A stretch of DNA of 64,000 nucleotides from Symsagittifera roscoffensis (lineage: Eukaryota > Xenacoelomorpha > Acoela > Convolutidae), in assembly GCF_963678635.1 (NCBI RefSeq), contig NC_087067.1, positions 20,828,596 to 20,892,595 on the forward strand, read 5' to 3'. The position numbers and the translations under genes are program-made. Of this stretch, positions 21,485 to 29,825 are shown in pieces (the first letter of the stretch is position 1; each line of letters starts with the position of its first letter). Under the pieces are notes generated by a model. The model had not been told where the DNA came from and ran no database searches. It saw only the letters and a list, made by a program, of their open reading frames with translations.

Positions 21485-21835
21485 TCATTGACAAAAATCT
21501 AAGCGAATCATTGGGTATCTGCTGGGGTCCGAATGCAGCAGGTCCTGGTTTCTAGATGTTCCTCTTTCCTTGTCACCTGAAAGGCTGCACTCGGCCACAT
21601 TTTTGACTCTTTCGGCAACAACTGGAATTGCTTCAAAATCAACACTCGAGACTTTTGCTGACTTGATGAGGTTTGCGGTGCCTTGGGGCATGCCTATAAG
21701 CTTCACTGAGTCCAATTAATCCATACACCGGTACTGAAAACAATCAGAAAATGGATGCCAAATTTCGACGCTGTGGTCGTTTTCTGCTAAAAAAATAATT
21801 CTTTGTTTTCCTGCAATTTGTGTCGGGTATATCGC
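21485..21835 (-). pseudogene. BEL/Pao post-palm segment (unit 8)
   Basis: From 21,715 the frame reads MDSVKLIGMPQGTANLIK. Upstream, in neighbouring frames, lie the IWHP.SDCFQYRCM and ENKELFL equivalents, broken by small insertions (an extra A in a run and a TGT near 21,820). Like unit 7a this copy has lost the clean frame kept in units 4-6. Confidence 0.55.
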
Positions 21836-21959
21836 TCATGACAAGCTTGCTGTTGAGAGATTACTTCCAAATGTGCATGCAGGCTTTATCCAGAGCGTCG
21901 GTGAGACTCTGGCGCAGTCTGATGTCTTGTTCCTCAGTATCTGCACCACCAATTTACTC

Positions 21960-22490
21960 GTCCACCTAGAAGGACTCACGAAATCCTAGCTTTGTCTGTT
22001 CATCTTCTGTTGTGCCGGCGGTGTGTAACAAGACTCGTATGGCGTGATAGCTACTTGAAGCTATACCGTAGATGGCACAGGTCATCGGGTACTTCTCAGT
22101 TGAATCTTTTTCTTCTCTTGTCCAGTAGAGCTGATGTAGATTTCTGTCTTTAGGGAATAGTTCTATTTGCCTGTACATCTTGGTGATGTCATCAGATAGT
22201 GCAATTTTGTAGAATCAGAACCGGACAAGGTTGTGAAAGAGGTCTGGCCGTTTCTTGGGACCAACCAGTAGACAATCGTTCAACGATTTTCCATTCGAAA
22301 TTGGAGCTGATCCTTTGAAAACAGCTCTGCCTTTTGTTGTTGTTGAGTCCGACTTCCAAACTGCATGATGAGGCATGATGAAGTATTTCTCGCCTGACAA
22401 AAATTGATCTGACACAGGTATTATCTCGGTACGGCCAGTGTCAATCATCTCATGAAAGAAGTCGTTGTTTATCCTTCCATTAGAAATGAA
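21960..22490 (-). pseudogene. BEL/Pao reverse transcriptase core (unit 8)
   Basis: Two pieces. 22,448-22,215 reads TGRTEIIPVSDQFL, MPHHAVWKSD, KGRAVFKGSAPISNGKSLND and LLVGPKKRPDLFHNL. 22,178-21,966 reads MYRQIELFPKDRNLHQLYW and CAIYGIASSSYHA. A stop separates them, and LGFRESF ends in an additional stop immediately before the VDE-stop remnant of the catalytic box. It has decayed further than the 18,064 copy. Confidence 0.8.
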
Positions 22491-22589
22491 TTGCCGGAAA
22501 GCTTTGCGTGCTTAGTGACCAATATCGGGCAAGCATACATGGTTGATTTATTATGTGTCATGGATCCCCTGTGATTTGTGGATTGCAAC

Positions 22590-23200
22590 CTCACCGTAGC
22601 TTGTCCGTCTGGTTCATATGTCTTATATTGATCGAATTGTCGGATACACTCAAGTTCGTTGGATTCAATTGGGTTGGGCTTGTCGAAAACTGGATCTGCA
22701 AGTTATAGTTGCTGACTTTTTGTAGGTCTGTGGCTGCAACTTGGGTGTTTGGATGCTCGTGATCCGTGATGTTTTCCAACACCACACAACAAACTTTGAA
22801 ATTTTTACCAGATTTTGTTGTAATTGTGAGAGTCATTCGACATTGGGTAGACATAGCGTTCTACTGGTTCTCTCTAATAATGCGATATGGAGTTTCTGTT
22901 GTTTTGATGCCAAGCCGGTGCATAAATTGTAGGGTGATGACAATCGTCTGAGCACAATTGTCAATGAGCGCCCTCAAGTGATGAATTTGACCGTTCTGAG
23001 ATTGAACTTAGACGTTTTCCGTTGGAAGAACTGTGAGAGTTCCAGTTCGGTTGATTTGGAGAGCATCTATTGTCGCCGCGAAATGAGGGCTGGGCTGACT
23101 AGAATTGCCATGAAGAATTGTATGATGATTCTTTTGACATGTCTTGTACAGTGTTTTTGAAGGATGAAGCACATCCTAATTCTGGTCATGAAATTCTTTC
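22590..23200 (-). pseudogene. BEL/Pao zinc knuckle and aspartic protease (unit 8)
   Basis: The minus strand carries TCQKNHHTILHGN (usual second zinc knuckle 'C..C...HHTLLH'), AATIDALQINRTGTLTVLP, a stop, then RALIDNCAQTIVITLQFMHR (protease loop, D-N-C in place of D-S-G), TETPYRIIREN, a stop, then MSTQCRMTLTI and on into DPVFDKPN, NELECIRQFDQYKTYEPDGQ and ATVRL. In an active element this protease would process Gag-Pol. Three or more stops make this copy inactive. Confidence 0.7.
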
Positions 23201-23329
23201 TTTTTGATGTTATCATTGATCTGTAATTCGTACGCTGACATACTGGGTATCGCTCTTGGCAGGTTTGAACTTTACACTGTGAGAAAGAGAACCCATTCTT
23301 ATGAGATCAGTTATTTTCTGTCAAGAACA

Positions 23330-24010
23330 TCTGCAGCTCACGCTCTGGCTTACGGGGTCTGGAGTTAGATCCTTCAACCACCTCTAGAGACCTGACTCTG
23401 TTGTCTAAGAACAGCATGAGTCGATCAAAGTCAAGAACTTCAGTCCCATCGTTTGTAGTTTTCCATGCCTTCTGAGATTCAAGATCGAGATTCTTTAACA
23501 GAAGGAAATGCTACAAATCGTTTTCTACTGATCTCCGAGTGCCTTGATAGACTGCGAAGTCTCTTTGAACACTGAGTGTAGCTGACGAAGCTGAGACACA
23601 TTTTGCGTTCGAACTGCAGTGAATCCGTGAGCTCGTGACAAAAGCTCTCGTATCGCATTTGAAGCGCTACCTAGTATTTAATTTCTGTCGTCTCCAAGTT
23701 CATGATGAGCTTAAAAACATGGCTGGTCAAACCACTCTTGAGATAAGTCAATTTTGGAACCGGTGACTGCGTGTCATGGTCATTAACAGTGGATCGAAAT
23801 TGATCAATGAAGCTTAGCCAGGCAGTGAAATCGCCACTGAAGCTAGGCAGAATAATCTGCGGCAATCTTGGTGTGATCCTTGTAGGTTCAACCTGCATAG
23901 TTGCAACAGGGTTGATAGGCTTACTTGATGCGGCTATCATTCTCTTTGCGGCTTGTAGAGTCTGACGAGCAGCCTTCTGTGTGTTTTGGCATTGATCGAA
24001 TACTTGACGA
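23330..24010 (-). pseudogene. BEL/Pao gag (DUF1759-type)
   Basis: Reads ARQVFDQCQNTQKAARQTLQ, MIAASSKPINP, LPQIILPSFSGDFTAWLSFI and YLKSGLTSHVFKLI. This is the family block 'LP...LP.FSGD...W..F.D.F......V.K..YL...L'. A stop follows IKY, then SNAIRELLSRAHGF, QNVSQLRQLHSVF, and in another frame LLKNLDLESQKAWKTTNDGT with DFDRLMLFLDNRVRSLEVVE, typical of the C-terminal half of BEL/Pao gag. At least one stop and one frameshift are present. It is the only gag in the window. Confidence 0.8.
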
Positions 24011-24223
24011 GCTCAAAGAAACTGTCTGCGAGTTCTGAATCGGCAAATTTCTCAAGTCAGCGACCTTTCTGCTAACCTAAATTGTAACCAAGACGAGTTG
24101 AGCGATGAAACAACCGAGCTTGAGCATTGCTTAGCTCAATGCTCAACTGCTGATCTCGAGCTACTTGAAGCTATCACCAATGATGCAGAATACGATCAAT
24201 TGATGGAGTTTGACTTTCTGTAG
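24008..24223 (+). pseudogene. Inverted N-terminal segment of the BEL/Pao gag
   Basis: A 71-codon open frame on the plus strand, opposite to gag, reads QRNCLRVLNRQISQVSDLSA, DELSDETTELEHCLAQCS and LLEAITNDAEYDQLMEFDF, ending at TAG 24,221-24,223. The coiled, acidic 'L...D......EYD.L..' character is what precedes the ARQVFDQCQNTQKA part in BEL/Pao gag, which begins on the minus strand at about 24,010. The joint lies at a GAGCTC palindrome. I infer a local inversion of the gag 5' end; the alternative is an unrelated small gene. Confidence 0.5.
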
Positions 24224-24225
24224 TA

Positions 24226-24455
24226 GGCTCAGCCAGCGTGCTTTGTTTCCTTAGGTTATGAATACTTCGCGATAGCTGGAAAGTGACTGTATCGTATGAA
24301 AATTGAACTGATGATGTTTTAGTTACAGCAAATTGCGGGTAAATGAGTTGAATAAATTATGGGAAAATTAACATGCGTTCTTAATTAGGTTACAGGTGAA
24401 CAAACTACCTTAGCATTTAAAACACGCTTTGTTTGCTCCAACCTAAACTCTTAGT
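24226..24455. other. Unassigned AT-rich junction DNA
   Basis: No recognisable coding or structural element. It separates the BEL/Pao array from R-family sequence that begins near CTTAGTTTTGTTAC at about 24,452. Confidence 0.4.
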
Positions 24456-24745
24456 TTTGTTACAAGTTTCTGAAATTAGTAGTTGTAATGCTAGATATTT
24501 TAGACTTTCACCAGACTTTTTTTTTCAAATATTGATGCTTTTAGTTCGGATGGGTTGCATCCCTTTGATGGGGTTGTTGTTTGGAATTTATGGTAAAAAG
24601 CTTTAGAGATTAGTGTAGTAATTCTTCGATAACAGTTAATACATGCAAAATGACAACTCGACCAAGCGTGTGTAACATTCGCCCGGAAATTACACACAGT
24701 GACGGAGCGTAGAAATGTTTTATTGATGACTGGCTGACGAGTTTT
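24456..24745 (+). repeat. R-family fragment with the 5' part of one satellite monomer
   Basis: Matches 33,825-34,090 and 63,535-63,810: a T-rich tract ending in a TTTTTTTCAA acceptor-like site, GGGTTGCATCC, then GCAAAATGACAACTCGACC and GTGTAACATTCGCCCGGAAA, GGAGCGTAGAAA and ACTGGCTGACG. It stops inside the monomer where it meets the antisense non-LTR ORF1. It is the most diverged monomer copy in the window. Confidence 0.7.
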
Positions 24746-25423
24746 GGAGCTTTTCAGAGATGACCCGACAGTTTTTGATATGGTGTCTCAGTTCTGGTTT
24801 GTTTGCGATTCGGTCTTTCAGTTCCCGTCGTAATCTATAATCAAGTTCTCGTTGTTCTTATGTTAGATTGGGGTTTATATAGATTCCATCATAGACAATA
24901 ACCAGCCTAAGTTTCTTCGCATCTTTGATTGAACCCCATTTTGCCTTCGAATCGTCTAGTTTCACCAATACTAGCTTTCTTTTTCCAGGAAATGGGCTTC
25001 GAATTTTTTCGATAGAGTCGACCGTGGCGGAGGAGTTGAGATATTATAGAACGTCTTTCATTTTTGAGACCTCTTTATTCCCATCCTGGTCATTTCGAGA
25101 GTCGTCCGGTTTTTCACTGACGATAACGTTAAGCTCTTTGTCTGTTTGATTCTTTTTTCGAGTTCTAACCTTTCAGAAAATGTGCATAAGAGATGCTGTG
25201 GTCTGCTGTTGGAGTCGTTGCAGGGGGGTTTTTGCCACTTAACATCTTTTCCAGTACTTTTTCTTTTAGGACGGCTTTTTCGTTCTTAAGAACTTCGTTT
25301 TGTGTCCTCAGGTCTTTGGTAAATTTTGCTGTACAATCATTACACAAGAAGACCCATAGCGGCCCATAGTCCACAGCTTTGTGTGCATTCTACATTTTTC
25401 TGTTTTCCGTTAGATACCACCAT
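24739..25423 (-). pseudogene. Non-LTR retrotransposon ORF1 remnant (PHD end, coiled coil, RRM-like)
   Basis: The minus strand starts with Met at 25,423 in a good context (GCCATGG): MVVSNGKQKNVECTQSC, then after a shift VDYGPLWVFLCNDCTAKF (W..LC..C, the end of a PHD-type finger) and a coiled coil, LRTQNEVLKNEKAVLKEKVL. In later frames come RKLVLVKLDDSKAKWGSIKD, AKKLRLVIVYDGIYINPNLT, a stop, and EQRELDYRLRRELKDRIANK. The last two match the RRM-like / C-terminal part of CR1-type ORF1 ('R..L.V.F.S...R..I...AK.LR......I.PDLT..QR......L..EL..R'). ORF1 proteins bind the element RNA. It is broken in several places, and no ORF2 follows. Confidence 0.65.
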
Positions 25424-26032
25424 GGCAATTTTTATTGGTTGCAAGACAACAAAACCCATGATGTTGACTCAAAAACGGAATTTTCAGCCGATCACAACCA
25501 ATTTAGCTCGGTTATTTAATGCTCTTTTGATTTCTTATTTTAATCGCCATGTTTGACCTCGAAGCTTTCCCAAATTTTCCGATGAAATTAGAGACGAAAT
25601 TAAAAAAGATGCCAATGAAACGGTTTATTATAAGAAATTTATCGAAAACTTGACTCCATCAACCAAGGAGGCAGAAGGAAAAAAACTTGATTTGTTCATT
25701 TTTTAAAAATGGAAAATTCGGAAACACCGAATTCCAGTTTTAAAATTGTTAATGAAAAAGATGGAGTAAAAACGAAGAGAAAATAATTTTAATGAAATAA
25801 ATCAGGATAATAAGTTTTTATTTTATCAACCTAGATCGAGAAAAAGAAAGAACCACAAAAACATCTTTTTTTACCAAGAGAAGGCAAATATTACGCTGGG
25901 CGATTCAATATTTAATAGTTTATTAGAAGAAAAAACCTGACTAATTTCTGTCAAGAGGAGTTGGGGGCTACAAATCTTCTGGACTGGAGGAACCTGTAAA
26001 AACAGCAAAGCAAGACATCATAAACACGAAAC
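25329..26032 (+). repeat. 704-bp segment, first copy (second copy 27,941-28,644)
   Basis: Begins CTGTACAATCATTACAC and ends AAACACGAAAC. The second copy is offset by exactly 2,612 bp at both ends and is nearly identical. It spans the start of the antisense ORF1, the divergent leader and the MFDLE frame. The flanks differ after the right end: R-type sequence here, Penelope-like RT in the second copy. Confidence 0.85.
25424..25548. promoter_or_regulatory. Divergent leader between back-to-back start codons
   Basis: 125 bp separate the minus-strand ATG (25,423) from the plus-strand ATG (25,549). The same spacing recurs in the second copy (28,035 and 28,161). A promoter region serving both directions is possible. 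No TATA box is clear, and the arrangement may be accidental. Confidence 0.3.
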
Positions 26033-26200
26033 TAGACTAACTGAGTCAATTACTGCCTTTCAGACAAGTGTTTAGCAAAAGAATCAGTGAAAAAACTGAA
26101 AAACCTAATTAATTTATTAAAGCACAAGTTCTCTCCCCAGGCAATTTCCGTGTGTAAAATTACGCCATTAGGTGCTTTTTGAATCAAATTGAAAGCAAAT
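25549..26200 (+). pseudogene. Uncharacterised MFDLE reading frame of R / Penelope-like element, copy 1
   Basis: Starts MFDLEAFPN; after a one-base shift it continues FSDEIRDEIKKDANETVYYK, KFIENLTPSTKEAEGKKLDL, and in later frames FNEINQDNKFLFYQPRSRKR and SIFNSLLEEKT. Similar starts are at 28,161, 31,736, 33,111 and 62,877, so a real gene once existed. In the 28,161 copy it lies directly upstream of the Penelope-like RT and may be its N-terminal extension. No known domain is recognised. Stops and shifts make this copy non-functional. Confidence 0.5.
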
Positions 26201-26219
26201 ATCCACAAATTTAACAAGA

Positions 26220-26471
26220 AATGTTTAGTTTCGTTGCAATTTTGAAAGAGACCAGGAGATTGTGCAGGCTAACAAGAATGCAGAAGGTCTGTCTTTGGTT
26301 CCCCTTTTTATGAAAAATTGTGGAAGGGTTGTTGAGAAAAAACTAAGTTTTGCGCTGCGAGCGATGAAATTTTTCAAAGCATCTCAAAATAAAGAAACCC
26401 AGTCCCATACATTTCATAATACCGGTTACGTAGCAGTACTTAGAAAACCGGGAATTCCTACTCGTCAGTAA
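26220..26471 (+). pseudogene. Unrecognised open frame
   Basis: An open frame of about 80 codons without an ATG start: NFERDQEIVQANKNAEGLSL, VPLFMKNCGRVVEKKLSFAL, RAMKFFKAS, ending PGIPTRQ-stop inside the left arm of an inverted repeat. It looks coding in composition, follows the R-type sequence, and has no recognised family. It may be a gag-like piece of a mobile element. Confidence 0.3.
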
Positions 26472-26612
26472 GCAGACAAATGCTGTATTAACTAATCAGA
26501 ATCGAGACAAAGGAAGAAAATAATAAACTATTTTTCTTTATTTTAAAAGTTTGCTTTCTCATCTCGATTCTGATAGATTTATTCAGTATTTTTCTGCTTG
26601 CTGACGAGTAGG
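26457..26612. repeat. Imperfect inverted repeat (51-bp arms)
   Basis: The left arm, 26,457-26,507, starts CCTACTCGTCAG and ends CAGAATCGAGA. The right arm, 26,562-26,612, is its reverse complement with 43 of 51 bases matching by eye. The AT-rich loop is 54 bp. It could be a small foldback or MITE-like insertion, or a transcript hairpin. No clear target duplication was seen. Confidence 0.75.
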
Positions 26613-26690
26613 AGTACGAGATTGTCTAAATAAAGACCGCACTCCCATGATTAATGTTTTTATCAAACAAGAAATAAAAATTGGTCAGCT

Positions 26691-26915
26691 GTGCTAAATT
26701 TTACTAATAAAATGTCGAAACACATGCTATCAAAAAGCTGTAAAGGTGCCCCAAACGTGACACCAAAAATTGCGACACAGGTAGGAAAAAAAAAGCTCGT
26801 ACTAATGCTTCGCAAGTTTACACAAGCAACCAAGAATTTGCTGAAAAAAAGTAATATCTATGCAGTAAAAGTATTGGCACGCAGAAAATCTATAGATTGT
26901 AAGTATAGTGCGTAA
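26691..26915 (+). other. Unrecognised basic open frame, 74 residues
   Basis: Lys-rich, reads KMSKHMLSKSCKGAP and LVLMLRKFTQATKNLLKK. No domain is recognised and no second copy was seen in the window. It lies in DNA with no other feature (26,620-27,000). Chance ORF or mobile-element remnant. Confidence 0.2.
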
Positions 26916-27033
26916 ATTAATCGGTAATGATTCAAAAACTGATGCTCAGATTTACCTCAAAACTCACTACACGTTTTCGAAACAGTCATCTATGAGATAA
27001 AAAAAATTGACGTCAGAAGTAAAAAAAATTGTA

Positions 27034-27094
27034 GGTTTCAGAAGTACCGGTTTCAGAAGTACCGGTTTAGAATAGGGACGGTTTCAGAAGTACC
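27034..27094 (+). repeat. GGTTTCAGAAGTACC repeats, Penelope-like copy 1
   Basis: The 15-mer occurs at 27,034-27,048, 27,049-27,063 and 27,080-27,094. The first two are adjacent; the third follows a 16-bp degenerate interval. The same three-part pattern is in copy 2 at 29,808-29,868, where it lies between RT thumb and endonuclease linker. Confidence 0.9.
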
Positions 27095-27594
27095 TAAACC
27101 TGGGAAAAATTTTGACCAGGCATTGGAAAATAAATCGGAAACAGTGGATTGAAAACCAATATCCGAAAAAATGGTCGGACAAAATAATGTTTGAAACTCT
27201 TAACAAGATCATTGAGAGATAGAAAAATTTAGAGGTGAAGGCATCAGAAACGAGAAATGATAAATGGTTAAGAGACTCATCCCAATTTTTATAATGCAAT
27301 ATCAAGGCAATCCATCTCAACTATTAGCTGCAAAGGTTCGGCAAATATCCGGGAACAAGAAAATTGAAAACATGCTTGGCATCCCTCAAAATTTCCTTTG
27401 CTCGTGAACTGAGATCCAAATTGGTGTATTGGCTTACATGTAGTGGATGTAACTCCACCTATGTCGGCGAGACAGTCCGAAATTTAGCCACGAGGTTCGA
27501 TGAATACCGCAAAGGGGACTCCCCAGTAGGGCAACACTTGTTAGAATGTAATAAGGAGGTAGGCCGTACTGCTGAGCTGAAACAGCGATTATAG
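27095..27594 (+). pseudogene. Penelope-like element copy 1: linker and GIY-YIG endonuclease (RT missing)
   Basis: The linker reads FDQALENK.., QWIENQYPKKWSDKI and FETLNKII, then MQYQGNPSQLLAAKVRQIS, with frameshifts. From 27,364 the endonuclease reads LVYWLTCSGCNSTYVGETVR (VYW/YVG equivalents of GIY/YIG), NLATRFDEYRKGDSPVGQHL and LECN. This is the C-terminal nuclease of Penelope-like elements, which cuts target DNA to prime reverse transcription. The frame ends at TAG near 27,592, and the C-terminal tail present in copy 2 is deleted between AAACAGCC and TGAGGAAAC. Confidence 0.78.
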
Positions 27595-27940
27595 ACCAAA
27601 CAGCCTGAGGAAACAAGACAAATATGATATATAAAAAATTTTCAGAACAACACAAAAAAATTCAAACAATTTTGTTGTAATTTATATAATTTTTAATATC
27701 TAATCACAAACATGAAAACTATCAGCAACTATGGAAACGAGAAAACCAATTAAAAGGTGAAAACCAAAAAATGACAATTCAATCTAATCCATTATGTACG
27801 CGCACAAAAACATGGCTTGAGTTTCGTTTTTCAATAAGAGATTTGTATATTTCGCCAAATATTTCACCGATGGTTTAAAAATTGAATTCAATTTAATTTT
27901 TGTACATTTCTGTTTTAATTATTGTTTAAGTATTGTTAAG
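27595..27940 (+). repeat. Penelope-like 3' untranslated region, copy 1
   Basis: AT-rich, non-coding. Contains GAAAACTATCAGCAACTATG and ATGTACGCGCACAAAAACAT, repeated at 30,853-31,190 and, more diverged, at 61,985-62,330. It ends exactly where the second 704-bp segment starts. Confidence 0.75.
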
Positions 27941-28644
27941 CTGTACAATAATTACACAAGAAGACCCATAGCGGCCAATAAGCCACAGCCTTGTGTGCAT
28001 TCTACATTTTTCTGTTTTCCGTTAGATACCACCATGGCAATTTTTATTGATTGCAAGACAACAAAACCCATGATGTTGAATCAAAAACGGAATTTTCAGC
28101 CGATCACATCCAATTTAGCTCGGTTATTTAATGCTCTTTTGATTTCTTATTTTAATCGCCATGTTTGACCTCGAAGCTTTCCCAAATTTTCCGATGAAAT
28201 TAGAGACGAAATTAAAAAAGATGCCAATGAAACGGTTTATTATAAGAAATTTATCGAAAACTTGACTCCATCAACCAAGGAGGCAGAAGGAAAAAAACTT
28301 GATTTGTTCATTTTTTTAAAATGGAAAATTCGGAAACACCGAATTCCAGTTTTAAAATTGTTAATGAAAAAGATGGAGTAAAAACGAAGAGAAAATAATT
28401 TTAATGAAATAAATCAGGATAATAAGTTTTTATTTTATCAACCTAGATCGAGAAAAAGGAAGAACCACAAAAACAACTTTGTTTACCAAGAGAGGGCAAA
28501 TATTACGCTGGGCGATTCAATATTTAATAGTTTATTAGAAGAAAAAACCTGACTAATTTCTGGCAAGAGGAGTTGGGGGCTACAAATCTTCTGGACTGGA
28601 GGAACCTGTAAAAACAGCAAAGCAAGACATCATAAACACGAAAC
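27941..28644 (+). repeat. 704-bp segment, second copy, with MFDLE frame copy 2
   Basis: Partner of 25,329-26,032. The plus-strand ATG is at 28,161 (MFDLEAFPN, then the same frame breaks); the antisense ORF1 start is at 28,035 but is truncated at 27,941. Here the segment leads straight into Penelope-like RT sequence, which makes it the better candidate for the original arrangement. Confidence 0.8.
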
Positions 28645-28713
28645 ATATGAGAAGAAACTGAAAGATTTATTACAGGCAGTACAATTTAGTGAGAGAAAAA
28701 TCTGACAGACAGC

Positions 28714-29825
28714 GTGGTCATGAAAAACGTAACATTCATCAACAAAGAATTACTCGCAATGAAAAAGAAGGACCAGACTAGCGAAACGCTGTATACTAGG
28801 TTGAGATCAACGGGGGCGCAGCCGGCTAGGCTGTATGGATTAGCAAAAGTACACAAAGAAGGCACACCACTTCGTGCCGTTCTTTCTTTACCTGGTAGCT
28901 CATATGACAATCTAAATAAAACATTGGCAAAGTACTTTGATGAAATTGAGGGGGCAAACAAAGAAAAGAACACTCAAATGGCCAGGGAGATCTTGGAGAA
29001 AACTAAACTGGACTTTGATGAGAGTATAATTTCCCTTGATGTAAAGAGTTTGTACACTAATGTCCCGCTCAAGGAAGCGGTTGAAATAGCCCTGAGGAGA
29101 TTATATGAGCAAGTCAACCCTCCGGAAACATCTCGAAAGACTATGAAAAAACTACTGAATTTGGCAGTGAGTAAGGTACTTTTTAAATGCAATGATTTGT
29201 GGTATGTACAAGAAGACGATTTAGCAATGGACGCCTCCCTTGCAGTAATACTGGCCAACTTGTGGCTCAAAGAATACGAACCTGCATTAAAGAATGAAAT
29301 ACCAAATATGACTGTGCTAAATGAGGGTAACAAGAAGTTCTGCCCTGGATGTCAGAAAAAGATGACATATCGGACTAAAGGGGTAAAATGCGAAGCTTGT
29401 TTGAATTGGTACCTCTTAGGGTGTGGTAACATATCGGAATCGGAATACGCGGACATCGCTGAAACAGTATGGTATTGCATTACTTGCAAAAATCAACAGG
29501 AAGCAGATCGGGCTGAGAATGGTGTTAAGGTTTTTCTTAGATATGTGGACGACATAGTTAGAACTGTCAAGGGCGATCCTGGGGTAGTTCTCGAAGCTGC
29601 CAATAAATTACATACAAACTTGCAGTTCACCTTAGAAGGAATTTAACAGTAATTTGGCCTTTTTGGATTTAAAAATCAACGTGGACTCAGGAAAAAAGGT
29701 CACATGTTGGTGGTACTAAAAACCCACTGATATCGGTACCATTCTAATTTTCAGAGGTTGCGCACCTTTGCAGTACAAAAAAAATTTTATTGAAGGGACG
29801 GTTCATAGGTTTCAGAAGTACCGGT
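28714..29825 (+). pseudogene. Penelope-like reverse transcriptase with internal PHD-type zinc finger
   Basis: 310 residues are open to 29,646. Motifs: RLYGLAKVHKEGTPLRAVLS (residues 40-58, the typical 'YGLPKIHK...LRPI.S'), ISLDVKSLYTNVPL (106-119, motif A Asp109), YVQEDDLAMDASLAVILANL (164-182, motif B, usual 'DG.AMGSPL' altered) and FLRYVDDIV (274-282, motif C, YVDD intact). Between B and C residues 206-262 form a C4-x-C3 finger: C210, C213, C226, C229, C237, C255, C258. After a one-base shift near 29,641 the thumb continues as SNLAFLDLKINVDSGKKVT, a stop, then LIFRGCAPLQYKK and EGTVHRF. RT copies element RNA at a nicked target. One shift, one stop and changes in motif B make activity unlikely. 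Confidence 0.85.
29341..29487 (+). other. PHD-like zinc finger inside the Penelope-like RT
   Basis: Spacing is CPGC, 12 residues, CEAC, NWY, L (His position), LGC, then WYCITC. This matches Cys4-His-Cys3 PHD fingers including the Trp two residues before the last Cys pair. The expected His is Leu234 (WYLLGC for WYHLGC). PHD fingers read histone H3 tails; a chromatin-targeting role here is inference. Confidence 0.7.

Larger units (their letters stand above)
1..24225 (-). mobile_element. Tandem array of degenerate BEL/Pao LTR-retrotransposon units
   Basis: An anchor beginning CAACTGTCAA or CAACTGACAA recurs at 1, 7456, 9361, 11627, 13583, 15538, 17489 and 21374, dividing the region into units in one orientation. 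On the minus strand the units carry pieces of one BEL/Pao polyprotein in the expected order: gag, zinc knuckle, protease, the LGWTVSG / RFWEVEDIP linker, RT, the WHPVSDCF post-palm segment, the FDALGLL segment and the start of RNase H. Most units share the same deletions, so an already decayed element was duplicated. LTRs and integrase were not recognised. Family assignment is firm. The mechanism (tandem duplication, nested insertion or assembly expansion) is inference. Confidence 0.85.
21374..24225 (-). mobile_element. BEL/Pao unit 8, most complete gag-pol copy
   Basis: Order on the minus strand: gag (24,010-23,330), zinc knuckle and protease (23,200-22,590), RT (22,490-21,960), post-palm (21,835-21,485). 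It joins the FDALGLL and RNase H segments at 20.6-20.95 kb across a foreign stretch. The gag N-terminus is inverted (24,008-24,223, plus). No LTR was identified: 24,226-24,455 shows no obvious terminal repeat. Confidence 0.75.

Noticed and set aside
22741..23160. Plus-strand frames over the protease region
   Set aside because: Antisense to protease and zinc-knuckle motifs on the minus strand.
25549..25752. Penelope-like GIY-YIG at the N-terminus (Naiad-like permuted order)
   Set aside because: The GIY-YIG frames at 27,364 and 30,138 lie downstream of RT or linker sequence on the same strand, the usual C-terminal position; nothing GIY-YIG-like precedes the RT.
28686..29333. Minus-strand frames opposite the Penelope-like RT
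   Set aside because: The plus strand shows ordered RT motifs; the antisense frames are shadows.
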